DNA of 64,000 nt from Tenrec ecaudatus (GCF_050624435.1 NC_134539.1:42812001-42876000); one strand, 5' to 3'. Counted from the first letter of the stretch, positions 42,716 to 56,039 are shown. The notes: a model not told the origin generated them from the sequence alone. Numbers and translations are program-made.

Positions 42716-43286
42716 TGAGTATAGTACACTAGAGAAACAAATCCATAGAAACCTTTATAAGAGAGAGTTTTATATGAAGTGTAATTGTACATTAAGAAGC
42801 ATCTCAACCCAGTCCAGTCCAAGCCCATTAAACCTGATATTAGCCCATATGTCCGATACCAATCTTTAAAGTCCTCTTCCGACCCATGAAACACATGCCA
42901 TGATGCCGAATGCAGGACGATCACAGGCCAGTGGGTAGCAAGTCTTTGGGTCCAGTGGCGTTGTGAGTATCTCAGCGCTGGCAGGGGTCTCTACGTGGCT
43001 CCTCTGGCTTCAGAGGTCTGGGTGCATCAGGGTAGTCTGTTGCTTTTCCAGCTCAAGGCACTAGCGCAGTTCCATGTGTCTTGTCAGCTGCAATGTGTCC
43101 CAGGGAGTGAGCAGAGAGAAAGGTGTCTCTCACTTCCAAGGAGGAAAAAATAGGAGTTCCCAGAATTCTCAGGAGAAGGCCATGCGCACACAAAAGTCTC
43201 ATTTGTTATATCTTGATTGACAGGTCAGACTCCACCCCTTCACTTGTAGTCCTCTCAAATTGACATCAGATTATGGAACTGCCACA
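42716..43286 (-). mobile_element. Solo LTR of an ERV-L/MLT2-like family
   Basis: Read on the minus strand, it starts TGTGGCAGTTCCATAATCTG and ends near a TTTCTCTAGTG motif typical of ERV-L LTRs. It contains GGGGTGGAGTCTGACCTGTC and a TATA-like TATAAAACTC. No internal retroviral sequence adjoins it, so it is probably a recombination remnant. Family assignment is by remembered LTR patterns. Confidence 0.7.
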
Positions 43287-43399
43287 TTGGTAGCTCATGG
43301 AATTTACTTAGCCATACTGTAAAATATTATAGTGAAATGTGCAGAGACCTGCAGTTACACAATCAAAAAGGTAGAACATGCTCAATAGATCTTAAAGCA

Positions 43400-43895
43400 C
43401 GGGTTACAAAAAAGTGAAGTTGTGTAAAAAAAAACACTGGCATTGGATTCTGAGGACCTTGAATAAGTACAACACTCCAGTCTTTGTACCTGAATCATTG
43501 GGAGGGGACACCTGCAAGGTTTTAAAAGACAAGAAAGATAAGTCAAATAAAAAGAAAGATGAGTTAAAAGTACTGTTACTAGAGTTCCAATTCATATTTG
43601 CATGGGTGTTTATTCCAAGAAAAACTTGTTTAAATGTGTCTTTAATCGGGGAATGGCTGCAGACAAGTTCTCTCCATAATACATGTGTCTTAGCCTCATT
43701 AGGATCACTTCAAAAAGAAGGTCCAGGAAAAATAGTGGCTTCCCAGGTCATCTGGTAGGCCAGTTAATTCAAGGAAGATTGGTTATCCCAAAAGATTTAT
43801 ACAGATTGTTTTTGGAATTCCAAAGGGTAATATTGGTAGATATTGCTGAAGAACACAAAATGAGCACAGGGCCTTCTTTGAAAATTTTATAAGGA
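43400..43895 (+). other. Unassigned open stretch, possible old coding fragment
   Basis: A 114-codon frame (43414-43758) overlaps a second frame (43683-43892). The first is lysine-rich in the middle (KDKKDKSNKKKDELK). The switch between frames suggests one decayed coding sequence with a frameshift. I do not recognise the protein; it lies between a solo LTR and a TA repeat and may be part of an old transposon or retrocopy. Confidence 0.3.
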
Positions 43896-43953
43896 AATTA
43901 ACAACTGCATTGGTTCTCACCAAGGCCAAGGAAGTTGCACTGAGGGTTTTTTT

Positions 43954-43956
<3 letters not shown>

Positions 43957-44032
<76 letters not shown>
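43957..44032. repeat. (TA)n microsatellite, about 38 units
   Basis: An uninterrupted TA run of about 76 bp. It directly abuts a SINE whose 5' half is missing. Confidence 0.95.
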
Positions 44033-44035
<3 letters not shown>

Positions 44036-44175
44036 TCAGCAGTTCGAAACCACCAGCAATTCTGAAGGAGAAAGAGCTTTCTACTCCCAAAGAGTTGCAG
44101 GGCTGCAAACCCACCGGGGCAGTTCTGCTTGCTGACAGTGAGACAAGGTCCTGCTGCCACCCCGTGGATCAGCCA
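44033..44175 (+). repeat. AfroSINE, 5' end replaced by TA repeat
   Basis: TTGGTCAGCAGTTCGAAACC (B box) begins immediately after the TA run; the A-box half is absent. Confidence 0.75.
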
Positions 44176-44694
44176 ACCACAAAAGGCCTCCCAATCCTCA
44201 GAGAAAGAAAAAAGGTGGTGTATAGACCTAGATTGGGGATATATAGAGAAACCACAGCTTCCCATTTTGGTATTTTTGTTTAACAAAGTTTCAGTTATTT
44301 AATAGAAAATGCTTTTTTTCTTACCCTCATATAATGTGAATCCAAAGGCTGGAACAATAAATATGATCTCAAGTAGTTAGAAGATAAATATTAATGGAGT
44401 AAACCTTAACTAGTGGTAGGATTTGGATGAAGAGGCAAGTTATAGTAACAGAAGGAATAAATTGTTTTTGCTTATTACTGAGTTAACAAAACCATTTGTT
44501 AAGAGATGATTAAGAGTCATTTATAGTTGGATAAATAAAAAAATGCCAAATTATAGAGGATCTCAAAAAATACTGATTTTCAAGTTTATCAATTCTAGTG
44601 TTTATCATTGTAACAAAAAAGTAAAGACAAATATGCACTATGTAATACTTTTATGCATGATCATATCTTGATGTTCACTAAATGTCACAAATAA

Positions 44695-44865
<171 letters not shown>

Positions 44866-44884
44866 TGAGGGAAGTAGGGCGTCT

Positions 44885-46190
44885 TCTTTTCTGTCATACC
44901 CCTCTCTCTCCCTTATCCACCTTAACCTAAACCTACAATCAACTTTGTATTTTTACAAAAATGTTAAGTCAATATCAATACATAAAATATTCTGTCGCAT
45001 AATGAATGCATGCCAGATCTATCCATGGTATTGCATTTTATCGGTAGTCCTGTATCTTTTATTGCTGGGTAGTGTTCTGTCCTGAAGTGCTAGCCAAAAA
45101 GGTCAGGGATTCAAATCCACTAGCTGCACTGGGTGAGAAAATCTGTTCCTACAAAGACTACAGCCGAGGAGTCTGTGCGGCTGCTCTGCCACATCCGATT
45201 GCTCGGAGTCAGTAGGATGTCAGACGTGTTGCATGTTGTTGAGAGGGGCCATAAGAACCCCATGCACCGCAGAATGAAACGCTGCTGGTCTCCCCATCCT
45301 CACAGTTCTCCTGTGCTTTGCGACCGTTGTTGCAGTTCCTATATTTATTAATTTATTCATGTAGTTATCAGCTGAAGGACATTTGAGTTGTTTCCATTTC
45401 TAGGTAATTATTAAAACAATTTCTATAAACACTCACAAGTAGATTTTTGTTTGTAAGTTTTCACTTCTTTTGGGTACCTGTCCTATGAGTGGGATTGCTT
45501 ACGCATACAGTTGAGTGAATGTTTATGAGACATTGCTAAACTATTTTCCAAGGTGATTGTACAATTTTTGATTTTTGTCAGCATTATATGAGAATGCACC
45601 CCCCCAAAAAGAGAGAGCGCGAGAACTCACCACACCCTGCCAGTACTTGGAAGGACCGTGTATTGTTGTTATAGAACCCTTTTAATAAGCCTGTATTTAA
45701 TTGGTCTTCGTTTTAATTTTTCTAATGTTTTATGATGTTGGACATTTTTACACAAACTAATTACCATTTGTATTATTCCTTTGATGAAATAATTATTGAA
45801 TTTGTTTTGCCTGTTTTTTTTCTTTTTTGAATTTTAAGAGTTCTGGATACATCCCATGTGTGAGCGCTTTATCAGATATTTGTTTTGCAAATATTTTCTC
45901 CCAGCCTGTGTCTTGCTTTTATTTTCTGAACAGCCTTTTTCATTTGGACAAAGCCCAGTTTCTCTCTGTTTTCTTTCCTGGATCATGCTTTGTGAACTAG
46001 GGGTCCAGAGATGACCTAGAAAGTTTTCAGTTCAGGCCTCCCGTGTAAGCCTGTGATTCATTTTGAGGCCATTTTTTTAATATGAGGTATGGTGTGCCAT
46101 CCATTTCTCACACATTTGGTTGCTAATTCTTGCAATACCATTTATTTAAAAATTACTCTCCTTGATTTATTTACCTTTTAACTGTTGTGT
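44885..46190 (-). mobile_element. Old L1, minus strand, interrupted by a SINE
   Basis: Antisense L1 landmarks appear in order: CATGGTATTGCATTTTATCG, TGCTGGGTAGTGTTCTGTCC, then after the SINE GTAGTTATCAGCTGAAGGAC, CTATGAGTGGGATTGCTTAC, TTTGTTTTGCAAATATTTTC and GAGGCCATTTTTTTAATATG. The SINE at 45085-45345 split it, so the L1 is older. Confidence 0.7.
45085..45345 (+). repeat. AfroSINE inserted in old L1
   Basis: GTGCTAGCCAAAAAGGTCAG and ATTCAAATCCACTAGCTGC form the head; it interrupts the L1 reading from 44885. Confidence 0.65.
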
Positions 46191-46434
46191 TAGATATTAA
46201 CTGCAAGATGTTTACAGAATCGTTTAATTAAAAAAATTGTTCTAAAACTAGAGTGTTGCTTATGTATGTTAGGAGTAAACCTCTTTATTTAGAAAATTTA
46301 GAATAGAATGATAAAGCTGTAAATTTCACAGGCCAATTGATTCTTTCTTAGGACACTCTAGTAATGTAGTAAATATTGAACACGGATAATTGAAGGTAGG
46401 AAAACTAAGTCATTTCTAGAATCGCCCTTGCTTT

Positions 46435-46626
46435 TAGCGGTTCTCAACCTGTGGGTCGCGACCCCTTGGGGGTTGAACAACCCTTTCACAGGGGTTACCC
46501 AATTCATAACAGTAGCAAAATGACAGTGATGAAGTAGCAATGAAAATAACTTTATGGTTGGGGGGTCACCATCACATGAGGAACTGGATGATAGGGTCAT
46601 GGCATGAGGAAGGTTGAGAACCATCA
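46435..46626 (+). mobile_element. SPIN non-autonomous hAT transposon
   Basis: It begins AGCGGTTCTCAACCTGTGGG followed by TCGCGACCCC and ends GGAAGGTTGAGAACC, the SPIN termini. It is the same short derivative as the copy at 22154-22329 but in opposite orientation and slightly longer. It sits in the last FSD1L intron. The 8-bp target duplication is not clear. Confidence 0.88.
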
Positions 46627-47206
46627 TATTTACATGGCAGTGGATCTGTCTTCATTTCTTAATTCTCCTTGAATCTGTTCCCCATTCACAAGCAAAGCAA
46701 CTTTATTCTTTATAGACTTATCTAAATTTGTAATAATTCATAGAATATGGCGAATTCATCAGTACATTTACAGTTGAACTTCTCTCAAGTTAGGGAAGAA
46801 ACAGCACTTGAAATGGACTTGATTACAGAGGGATCTTTGAGTCTTATTAGTCTCAGGTGACAAAACTTGAAGCCACACTTGGGCTAGGAAGTTGGCCCTT
46901 TGAGTTTGTCTCCTGGTTGTAAAGATCAGGGCCAGTAAGGGCTGCCTCGCTTGGATTCTCCAAATTTCTGAAGCGTTGAGTTTCCTCTCTCACATATAAC
47001 CCCTGTACATCATGTATGTTCTCACAAAGACTCCACTGGCCTCTGTTTCTCTAGGAATCTGAGTTTACTTGTTCACTTCCTGTCTGCCCAAATAAGCAGG
47101 TGAACAGTTTGGAGAAATTTTGCCTTTCCACTGGAGGCTTAAAAAACCCCTGAAGTTCTAATTTACTTTGAAATCTGACTGCAGCTTTGTTTTTGTCTCT
47201 TGTTAG

Positions 47207-47329
<123 letters not shown>

Positions 47330-48034
47330 CGACGGCTCACTGCGCATCACAGAAACTGACGAGTGCTGCCGACCAGGCCTGCTCCCTTCTGCTGTGCAGC
47401 CAGGGGCTGTCCCCATCACGCATCTAATGCGAAGAAGCATTCGCGCAACCTTCCCATGCAGCCCGGTAGCAGCAAGCAGCCATCAGGCAAGACACTGACG
47501 TTGTGAAGAAGATGTGGGGGAGGAAAGGCAGTATTTCAGTGTTTGTGTAGAAACTCACGGGACGGGGGTGGGGGGGGGGTTCTGGGATTCTTTTGTGCCC
47601 CAGCTCTGCTATGTACTTAATTACGGGTGGCAACCCTAGGACCTGGAGAGGACAGCTTTGAAGCCTCCTTTCTGTTCCTTGTGCTTTGTCTTCTCATGTC
47701 ACAACCACATTATTTTGTTCTTTCACTGAAGCTTTAAAGAAATGTAATCCTCTCAAGTCTTTTTTGTAATTGAGAACATTAGTTGGGGACGCTACAAAGG
47801 TTTCTTTTCCTGTAATAGTTCATTTTTCCTTTTATAAATATGGTGAATTTGGTTAAATTATCACTTTTGTTTATTGACTACATTGTATATAATTTTCTCT
47901 TTTCCAAAGGAATATATTTCTCGATGGTTATACCTCAAAATAGGAGATTGGGAGAATTTCTAAATCTAATCATTTAAATCCCTTCCTGTTGAGTTTCTTC
48001 CACCTGACAGCAGTGCTGTAGAGCAGGGCAGCGC

Positions 48035-48180
48035 TGCCCTGCACATTCGTCCCCAGGCTTTGGTCTTCAGGGAAGCCCACTGCCACATCTTTGTCCTGGG
48101 GAGCGGCCGGTGGTTCAAACCCCTGACCTTTCACTTAACAACTGAACACTTCAGCCTTGTGCCACCAGGATCTCCCACAT
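48035..48180 (-). repeat. AfroSINE, partial
   Basis: GGCCGGTGGTTCAAACCCCT and CTTGTGCCACCAGGATCTCC; in the presumed FSD1L 3' UTR. Confidence 0.65.
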
Positions 48181-49164
48181 TTCCACTCTGTACTATTATT
48201 CGAATACACGGACAAAGGGATATTTTCTATCTGTTTCTCTGCTTAATCAGACTGCTTTCCTTTCAGTCACCTTGGGTGACGTGTACTGTTTTTAAAAGCC
48301 TTATAGTTTCTGACCTTGTTACCTAGTTTAATCCTACTTTAAATAATTGTCTTGATAGAATTGCCAGTTGAATTTGGTAAGTACTGGTAATAATTGTACT
48401 GATTTTTAACATTTTTAGTAGGAGTAAAATTTTATTAAAGTTAAATTGAAGACAAAAATCCATCATGTTTACCCTTTTATCTAAGAACAGTAGGTTATAA
48501 AGGGAAGTACTTGAACATATTCTCCAGTGAGATAATTTACATCTGATTTTAATAAGATGTCAATTGGCTTATGTAATTGTTTGGGGGAAAAACAGACACA
48601 GTCCTGACTGAGTTGGTCCACATGTTGCCCAAGCATAAGCATTTGGAGCTTATTTCTTTAAGACCTTTTTAAACTACATTCATGTGCTTTATAAAGGGCT
48701 GTAAATCTTCCAGTAATGAATACAAAACAATCTTTCTCAAACTAGGGGAAAATGTGTTAAGCTGTTACTGAAAACTGAGCTTAGTGAGCAAGCATATCTT
48801 TTCTTACAACATGGATTAAAATCTGTAGCGCAAATACTAAAAGGCACACAGAAAGTGGTCATTTCAGTGAGCATTTTTAAGAAGGCTGAATTTTTATTTT
48901 CCTTAATCTTGAACCTCTTAATTCCCTTTGGCTGGCTTTCATTTCTATTTCAAATGCCTTGTGCTATAGTGACCTCTTTCAAGAAGTGGCCGATGCTGCT
49001 TACATTTGACTTGCCTCCTACCGCAAGGCTTCTGGAATAGTCAGCTCATTCTGTCTTCAAGGTCACTGTTTACGGAGCATGTGTTATGCTCCATTGGTAA
49101 AAGAAATTTAAAGGGGAACTCTTCCAAAGGAAATTTTATCTGCACTATTTTTTTTTTAATAACT

Positions 49165-49372
49165 AAGAGCCCTGGTGATGCAGTGGGTGACACACTGGAC
49201 TTCTCACTACAAGGCCAGCCATTCGAAGCCACCAGCCACTCCAAGGGAGAAAGATGAGGCTTTCTCCTCTTGGAAAAAGCTACAGTCTCAGAAGCTCACA
49301 GAGGGAGTGCTACTCTGTCTTGTAGGGTTACTATGAGTTGGAATCAACTCGATGGCCGTTTAGAGAATAAAA
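49165..49372 (+). repeat. AfroSINE, full length
   Basis: AAGAGCCCTGGTGATGCAGT to GGAATCAACTCGATGGCCGT. One of the best preserved copies, in the presumed 3' UTR of FSD1L. Confidence 0.9.
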
Positions 49373-52300
49373 CATGTCAATACATAATCTTTTAATCCCA
49401 AACATAATTTTGATTTTTGTTCCTCACAGAGAATTTTGAAATTTCTGTATATTCTGTGTTCCCTATAGTAGGATTACTGTACAATCAAAAGAAGCAGGAA
49501 CTTCGCATCCCTTTTTGTAGAAACTGTAGTTTAGTGGGTAAGCTGCTTTTTGTGAACCACTACACAGCATATTTTAGCAGACACGACACAGAAAAATCCA
49601 GAAACTCTTATATATGGTTTTTACAATTGTCTTATGTATTCGAAATGTGTCTTTTGATTAATTCAGTGCCTTCTTCCTCTAAACCTGCTCCTGCTCCATA
49701 CCCCATGCAGTGTCAACTGATACTGAAGCCGGAAAGCAAGCATTATGGTACCCTGCCGCGTGCCCCCACCGCAGAGGGTTCGGGGAGTATTAATTAATCA
49801 GTGGAGGAGTGCAAATGACTGCGGCTTGTGCTCCTGCCAGCCATCATTCGAGCCCCTTCATACAGCATTTTCTGGAAAACCCATTAATCTCACGAGGGAA
49901 GTGTTATTTCTCAAAGCTTTTTTTAGTAATAAATACATTTATTCAATCCAGACTTTAAGTTCTTTATACATGGGGTCCTTGCTATTTAATTATACTTTTA
50001 CTTCAAAAAGAGAATCTGAGATCTCTCTTATTGTGCTTCTCCCTAAAGATCTCTAAAGAAAAGATGCGTGGGGTTAGTTTTTGTTTGCCTGCTTGTTTTA
50101 AGTTTATTTGTTAAGTTAAACTAGAGAGAGTTGTTCACCCTCATTTGAAACTGGGAAATAATTGCATTGCCTATTTAAGACATCTCCTAATCAGGTAGCT
50201 GTTAACGTGACCATAACATATAATAACATCTGATTGACATTTGAATTAAATATACAAGTAATGGGCTCTTTTGTGGAATTTAATACATTGTAAAAAAAAG
50301 ATGTACCCTTTATTTTTTTATTGCTTAATTTGCTCTGTTTTGACAGGTCAAACATGATTGCTTTCTATAAAGGAAATGCATGAGCGATTGACTCGTAGGG
50401 ATGTGTGATTAGTGTAAAAATTATCTTTGCTAAAACCATGCATTTAGTATTGCATTTTTCTTTTAAGAGTGAGTTGCCAACCAGTTTTGCTAAAACTGGA
50501 TAAAGAAGGAGCTGCCTTAAGCACTGTAGTCAAAGTTTTAAAATTTCATTTGAACTCTTTGGACCGATCCTGTCTTTAACTTGGCACATGTGTCTACCAA
50601 GCATTTCACAAGTAAATGCATCCTAGTGACTCACTGCATATTGACTGTGTATGCTCCTGGAGTTGGGTCAAACAGTGAACGTAAGGGGCATGCCTCTCTG
50701 GACACAGGCCGGATGGGCGGCATCGAGGCCATGTGGATGAAGCAGTTGGACGTGGCCGATTTACTCTCTTCCTCACACGGTAGTCCCCCCTCGGCTTTCA
50801 TCTGAAGAGGCTTATTAGTTTGCGTTGGTTACTTTTGTTTAAAAGTAAAGCATGAATGGTATGTGTAATTTCATTGTGTTGTGATGGACTCTTGGTGGTA
50901 TACATAAAGTATTTTGACACAAATAACATGAGGGTTACCCCTCTTTTCTCTCCAGAGGTATTTTCATAAGCACGCTATCCTAATATTTAAAAATATATGT
51001 TAAAAATTTGCATAGCATGTTTATGAAAATACCTAGGGGAGGGTGCAGTTGGCAAAAATAAGACACAGCCGTAACAAAGCATGTTTTTGTGTGAAGGTAG
51101 GGAAATAAAAATAATAGAATCTTTTCATTAGCTGCTGATACGCTATTTCATGACTTTCCTCCCATGTTTGGTCTTACCTTACATGCTTCAGTTTCAAAAA
51201 GGCTATATGTGGAAAATGTTTACTTCAAAGTAGACTTCTTAGTCGTAACATGTGTGTCGCCATACTGAAAAAACGAGAGACTGTGTTTCCAGGTGATAAG
51301 TGATTTTAAGAAAACAAGTGGTAGAGCAGTGTCCATGCGTGGCTAATTCAGGCAACCATTATTTGATTGTAATGTGGCAGTCGATATTTGATGACTTTGT
51401 ATTCGGCTTTCCCCAACCAGTGAGGTCTGATTTAATGTGTGGTGTAATTTTGCTGCTGCTGAGTGTTGTGACAAAGTTTGGGTCTTAAAAATAACGTTTT
51501 GTTAACAAGTCACAAGTTTAGAAGATTACATTTGTTACAGTTTATTTTTAAATTTCTAATGAACTGGATATATACCGTGGTTCCCTTTTGTACAGTCATC
51601 TAAAATTAGGTGTGGAAAAACTTCTCCCCTGACTTTATTTTTCTATTGAATGTGATCTCTTAAGGGTGCGTATGTAAGCATAGATATGTAATAATAGTTA
51701 TTTCAGTTATTTGTAGCTCAGATTGTCCATTCACAATGTGAGCATGACAGATGATCATGAATGTTTTTATACTCGTCCCAGAAAGATTGCCTCCAATTCA
51801 GAAGAGTTTTAGCTTGGTGTCCACTTTCAAAGTATTCCCAGTATAAAATATTTGTGATCTTGATATGGCCCTTTTAAAGCTTTGTTATTGGGAATATTTG
51901 ATTAGCTACACGCTTAGAACTTTGAGTCCACTAGAGCCTGAATGGGTAACATTTGGTGTGTATTGTTTTCATCAAAGGGACTGTTGAAAACACCATGCAT
52001 AAATAGTATTGGCTAATAAATCAGTACCCAAAATTGCTTTGGTCCTTTTTTCCAGACCTATCCATTTATTAAACTGAGACAGTATTTGTTATTTCTGGAT
52101 CAATATAAGGTCTGACATTAGAATCAAAATTATTTAAGGTCTGTTAGTTTAAGCTGATGTGTTTTCTTAATGATACCTGTTCACTGTAAGTGGTCCCTTG
52201 GGAATGGGCAGGCAGAGGATTTCGCAGTATGTAAGGCAGAAGGTAGGTGAATGTGTTTGCTTTGCCTTGGAGCTAAAGTTTATACCAATTGTTAAGTGGT

Positions 52301-52599
52301 TGAGTAAAGGCATTTTTACTAGTATTAGAAAATTTGGGAGAGCAAAGGCTTATGGAATGCATTTTTTCCCTCACATTTCCAATATCTGAGGTACCAAAGC
52401 TATGAGTATAATTTATCTTCAGAATCAAATAGATGACTAATTCATGTTATATGTAGTAGCTAAATTTTTTAAAATATCTATTGAAAGCCACTAACCTTTA
52501 ATAACTTGGTATAAAAAGATTTTTTGCTTCATCGGAAAGTACTTAAAATTAATGACCTTCCCTCCATCATGTACTAGAGTTATGACTGCTATATACCCT

Positions 52600-52735
52600 T
52601 TTGCCTTATAAAATAATTGTAATCCGTTTAGCCTACCTCACAGGACTGTTGTGAGGAGCAAATGAAATGGAGAGTATGAAATTGCTTTAAAAAACAATAA
52701 AGTGCTATGTACATGTAAAGTGTTATTTTTAGTTA
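52600..52735 (+). repeat. MIR SINE fragment
   Basis: CTCACAGGACTGTTGTGAGG followed by AGCAAATGAAATGGAGAG and AAAGTGCTATGTACATG is the 3' half of a MIR. Its AATAAA is part of the repeat and is a weak candidate poly(A) signal for FSD1L. Confidence 0.65.
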
Positions 52736-53764
52736 ACAGTGGGTTAAGTGTTTGGCTACTTCTACATGTCCTTTACTTTGATAAAGCACATACGTAAGCA
52801 TGGTATCACCAGTGCTTTCAAACACCTAACAAAAGAAAAACCTGTGAACGACTTAAATAAATACAGTGGAAAATTGCCAATTAAAATGCCTTTTAATGTT
52901 CATTTAGTTTGTGCATGGCCTGTCACCTTTTTGTATTGCCTTACCACCTGTATTCCTGTGCCGAGAGCCATTCCAGCTGTAGAATGTCTCCCGCAGCATT
53001 AGCTTGTCAGATGGAACTGGGGCATAAATAAACAGTTGAATTAAGCATTGTCTCTATCCATGCATTTCCACGCTCAACTTAGGACTGCCCTGAGCCACAG
53101 GCAAAGATGGCCAACATAAATTGATCCAAACCACCAAATGGTTCAGCAATTTGCAGTCATTGGATAAATGACTACACTCAGGTGTGCTATCTGACATCTG
53201 ACAGCGGCTTTGCTTGGTCATTTTAAATAAGATGAAGCAGTTTAAGTCTTGTTAGTTAACCAGGATATTAGTTAGCATCTCTCCTGACATTGTTTTGGTT
53301 TACAATTTACTTTATAAATGATGTACAGGTTCTTTTCACTTATACACTGTTTTATACATCTAATATTTGGACATGGTTTTTTTTTGGACATGGTTTGCTA
53401 TGCAGTTCTGATCATGAAAATTCTAATTCCTCAGGTTTTACCTTTTATCAACTGCTTGTGATGAACTCAGTGTTTCAAAAATATAATTTTAATGTGCACA
53501 TTGACTCATTTTCTTTAACCTCATAAAGCCTTTTTGGTCTTAAATTAGGGAAAATTCAGAGTAATTTGTACAGAGATGACTATATGTTCTGTATCGATTG
53601 ACTGAGTTAACTTTATGAAAGGTCCTGAATGTGTCATCTAAGAATTAAACTTTTTTTCTGCTTTGCTTCACTGCTTGCATTTATTAGCTCTTTTACTGAG
53701 TGTCTACAATGTGGACGGGGAAGAGACAAAGCTTATACTTTAGAGAGTAGCACTGTTGAACAGA

Positions 53765-53945
53765 ATTCTATGCAAGGATGCAAAGTTCTATATCCGCCCT
53801 GTCTGGTAGCGTAGCATTAGCCTCGCAAACCCACTGACCACTTTCCATGTGGCTAATGTGACTAAGAAACTCAATCTTTATTTTAACTAATTTATAGAAT
53901 TACAAGTAGCCAATAACTACTGTTTTCAGTAGTGCAACTATTGAC
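53765..53945. mobile_element. Old palindromic hAT-like MITE fragment
   Basis: CTATATCCGCCCTGTCTGGT, CCATGTGGCTAATGTGACTA and AATTTATAGAATTACAAGTA resemble the common mammalian palindromic element built around 'CCACATGTGGCTA'. Name uncertain. Confidence 0.45.
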
Positions 53946-53994
53946 GGAAACATGCTGTAACTACAATGAATTAGGAACTTATTTTCTGGTTGGT

Positions 53995-54640
53995 TTTTTT
54001 ACATCATTTTATTGGGGCTCGTACAACTCCTATCACAATTCATACATCCATCGTGTCAAGCACATTTGTTGCCATCATAATTCTCAAAAGATTTGCTTTC
54101 TACTTGAGCCCTTGGTATCAGCTCCTCATTTTCCCCCCTCTTGGTCCCCCCTCCCTCACAAAACCTTGATAATTTATAAATTATTATTTTGTCATGTCTT
54201 ACACTGTCCGACGTCTCCCTTCACCCACTTTTTTGTTGTCTGTTCCCCAGGGAGGGAGTTACATATAGATCCTTATAATCAATTCACCATTTCTACCCTA
54301 CCTTCCCCTTCCCCTCCTGGTATCACTACTGATTATTGGTCCTGAGGAGTTTATCTGTTCTGGATTCCCTGTGTTTCCAGTTATCTGTACCAGTTTACAT
54401 TCTCTGGTCTAGCTAGATTTGTAAGGTAGAATTGGGATGATAGTGGATAGGGAGGGAGGAAGCATTAAAGAACTAGAGGAGAGTTGTATGTTTCATCGTC
54501 TCTGTACTGCACCTGACTGGCTCGTCTCCTCCCCACAACCCTTCCGTAGGGGATGTCCAGTTGCCTACAGATGGGCTTTGGGTCCCCACTCCACATTCCC
54601 CCTCATTCACAATTATAGGATTTTTTGCTCTCTTTTTTTG
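53995..54640 (-). mobile_element. LINE 3' UTR
   Basis: Reverse-complement copy from CATTTTATTGGGGCTCGTAC, through CCCCAGGGAGGGAGTTACAT, to CCCCACTCCACATTCCCCCT. Confidence 0.78.
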
Positions 54641-56039
54641 CTTGTCACATGTTGGTTTATATTTTTGTAAATGGTAGCTAAAAGTAATAATTAGGACCCA
54701 ACCCTTTTAAATTACTTGTGTATTCTAACACCACCAATGTAAGAAAAAGGTGCTCAGTGACTAGATGAGGCTGGAGCTCTTGCAACTAGGATCATTTTCA
54801 CTAAGGAATGGAGCCCGGATGTCTTGAGAAACATGTGGCAACGTTGTGGAGAAACCAGAATCCTCACATAGGACATGGACTGTGAATGCAATGCAACACT
54901 GCTGGAGAACAATTTAGCACTATCGAGATTTTTAAATAAAGGCTACCTTGGAAAATTAATTCCATTTCTGGGCATTTCTTTCACATAGGTACTTAAGCAA
55001 GCCAATATTTACTGCAGTTTTGTTTATGATAGAAAAATATAAACAACGTAATTATTCATTGAAATCTGGAAAGCAAAAAAAATTTTTTAATCTGGATAGC
55101 CCATGAGTCAAAATCTTCCCCTTCTGTGGTAACTAGGCAGAGAACTGACAACAACAGACGCAAGTTGTCTCAAAGAATGAGAAAACACTGCTAATAAGAG
55201 CTACTATTGTGTGTTGTCTAGCTGTATTCTGCCTTCCCCTTACAAGCCACACCAATATGCAGACCAGTATGGAAGTTGGGTTTCTCAAATAGAGCCCTTT
55301 GCTTTGTATACCAGCCCTGCTATTTCTGGCCATGAGAGCCCTCTGGGTGTAGACTCGGGAAATTGCATTTTGCTACTCTTCTGTAAGTTTTTCATTTAGA
55401 GAGCCCCATCTTACCTTTAAACTGCTTAGCAGTATTGGTGTGCATATGCCCCTTTGAACGCTGTGGCAGGCGGTGATTAGATGATGGCGCTTTCAGGTAA
55501 CACTACACAGCTGTGAAGGGATGAGCTCTTCAAGGAACAGCGCTCCCTGACATTGAATGGAAAAAGCAAGTTGTCCAACAATCGATATAGTTTTTCGAGG
55601 TGCTTGGGCAAGAAGGGCTCCTATCCTACCCCCGTTCTCTGGTTTGCAGCTCACCACGTATTGACTAACCACACAAGAACATACTGACTGATGTTTACAG
55701 TGTGCTGTGCCATTCTGTATCAGCACTGTTAGCACCAGCTGTATGCTTACAAGCAGTCAGGTGTTTGTCCTCAAACCTGCTTTTTCTAATGAAAAAGTAT
55801 GCCCATCACCCAGACATATCGGTCGTTTCTCATATTCTCATCATGCATTTTCAGAATTGACTCTGGCACACGACAATCTTTTTTCTTCAGGTTCCCTTCC
55901 CCCCAACTCTATTGCATTATTCATCACTGATGGCTTTATTTAGACACAGACACATTGTTAGCATTCTTTGTAAAATTAACAGTAATTCCTTAATACCTAA
56001 TAAATTCAATAATCTAAAAATGTCTTAGAATTGATTGGT

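Larger units (their letters stand above)
47330..53040 (+). other. FSD1L: Probable long FSD1L 3' UTR and downstream DNA
   Basis: After the stop codon the sequence is AT-rich. Recognised insertions are two AfroSINEs (48035-48180 and 49165-49372) and one MIR near 52600-52735. Candidate AATAAA signals occur near 51103, 52014, 52696, 52856 and 53025, but I cannot tell which is used. The low density of young repeats compared with the introns fits a transcribed UTR. None of the open frames resembles a known protein. Confidence 0.45.

Noticed and set aside
43783..44286. 167-codon minus-strand frame with a Tyr-Ile run
   Set aside because: Its length comes from the TA microsatellite, which encodes alternating Tyr and Ile and has no stops.
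49165..49260. Possible tRNA gene (A and B box motifs)
   Set aside because: The boxes belong to the tRNA-derived head of an AfroSINE; no cloverleaf with an anticodon and acceptor stem is complete.
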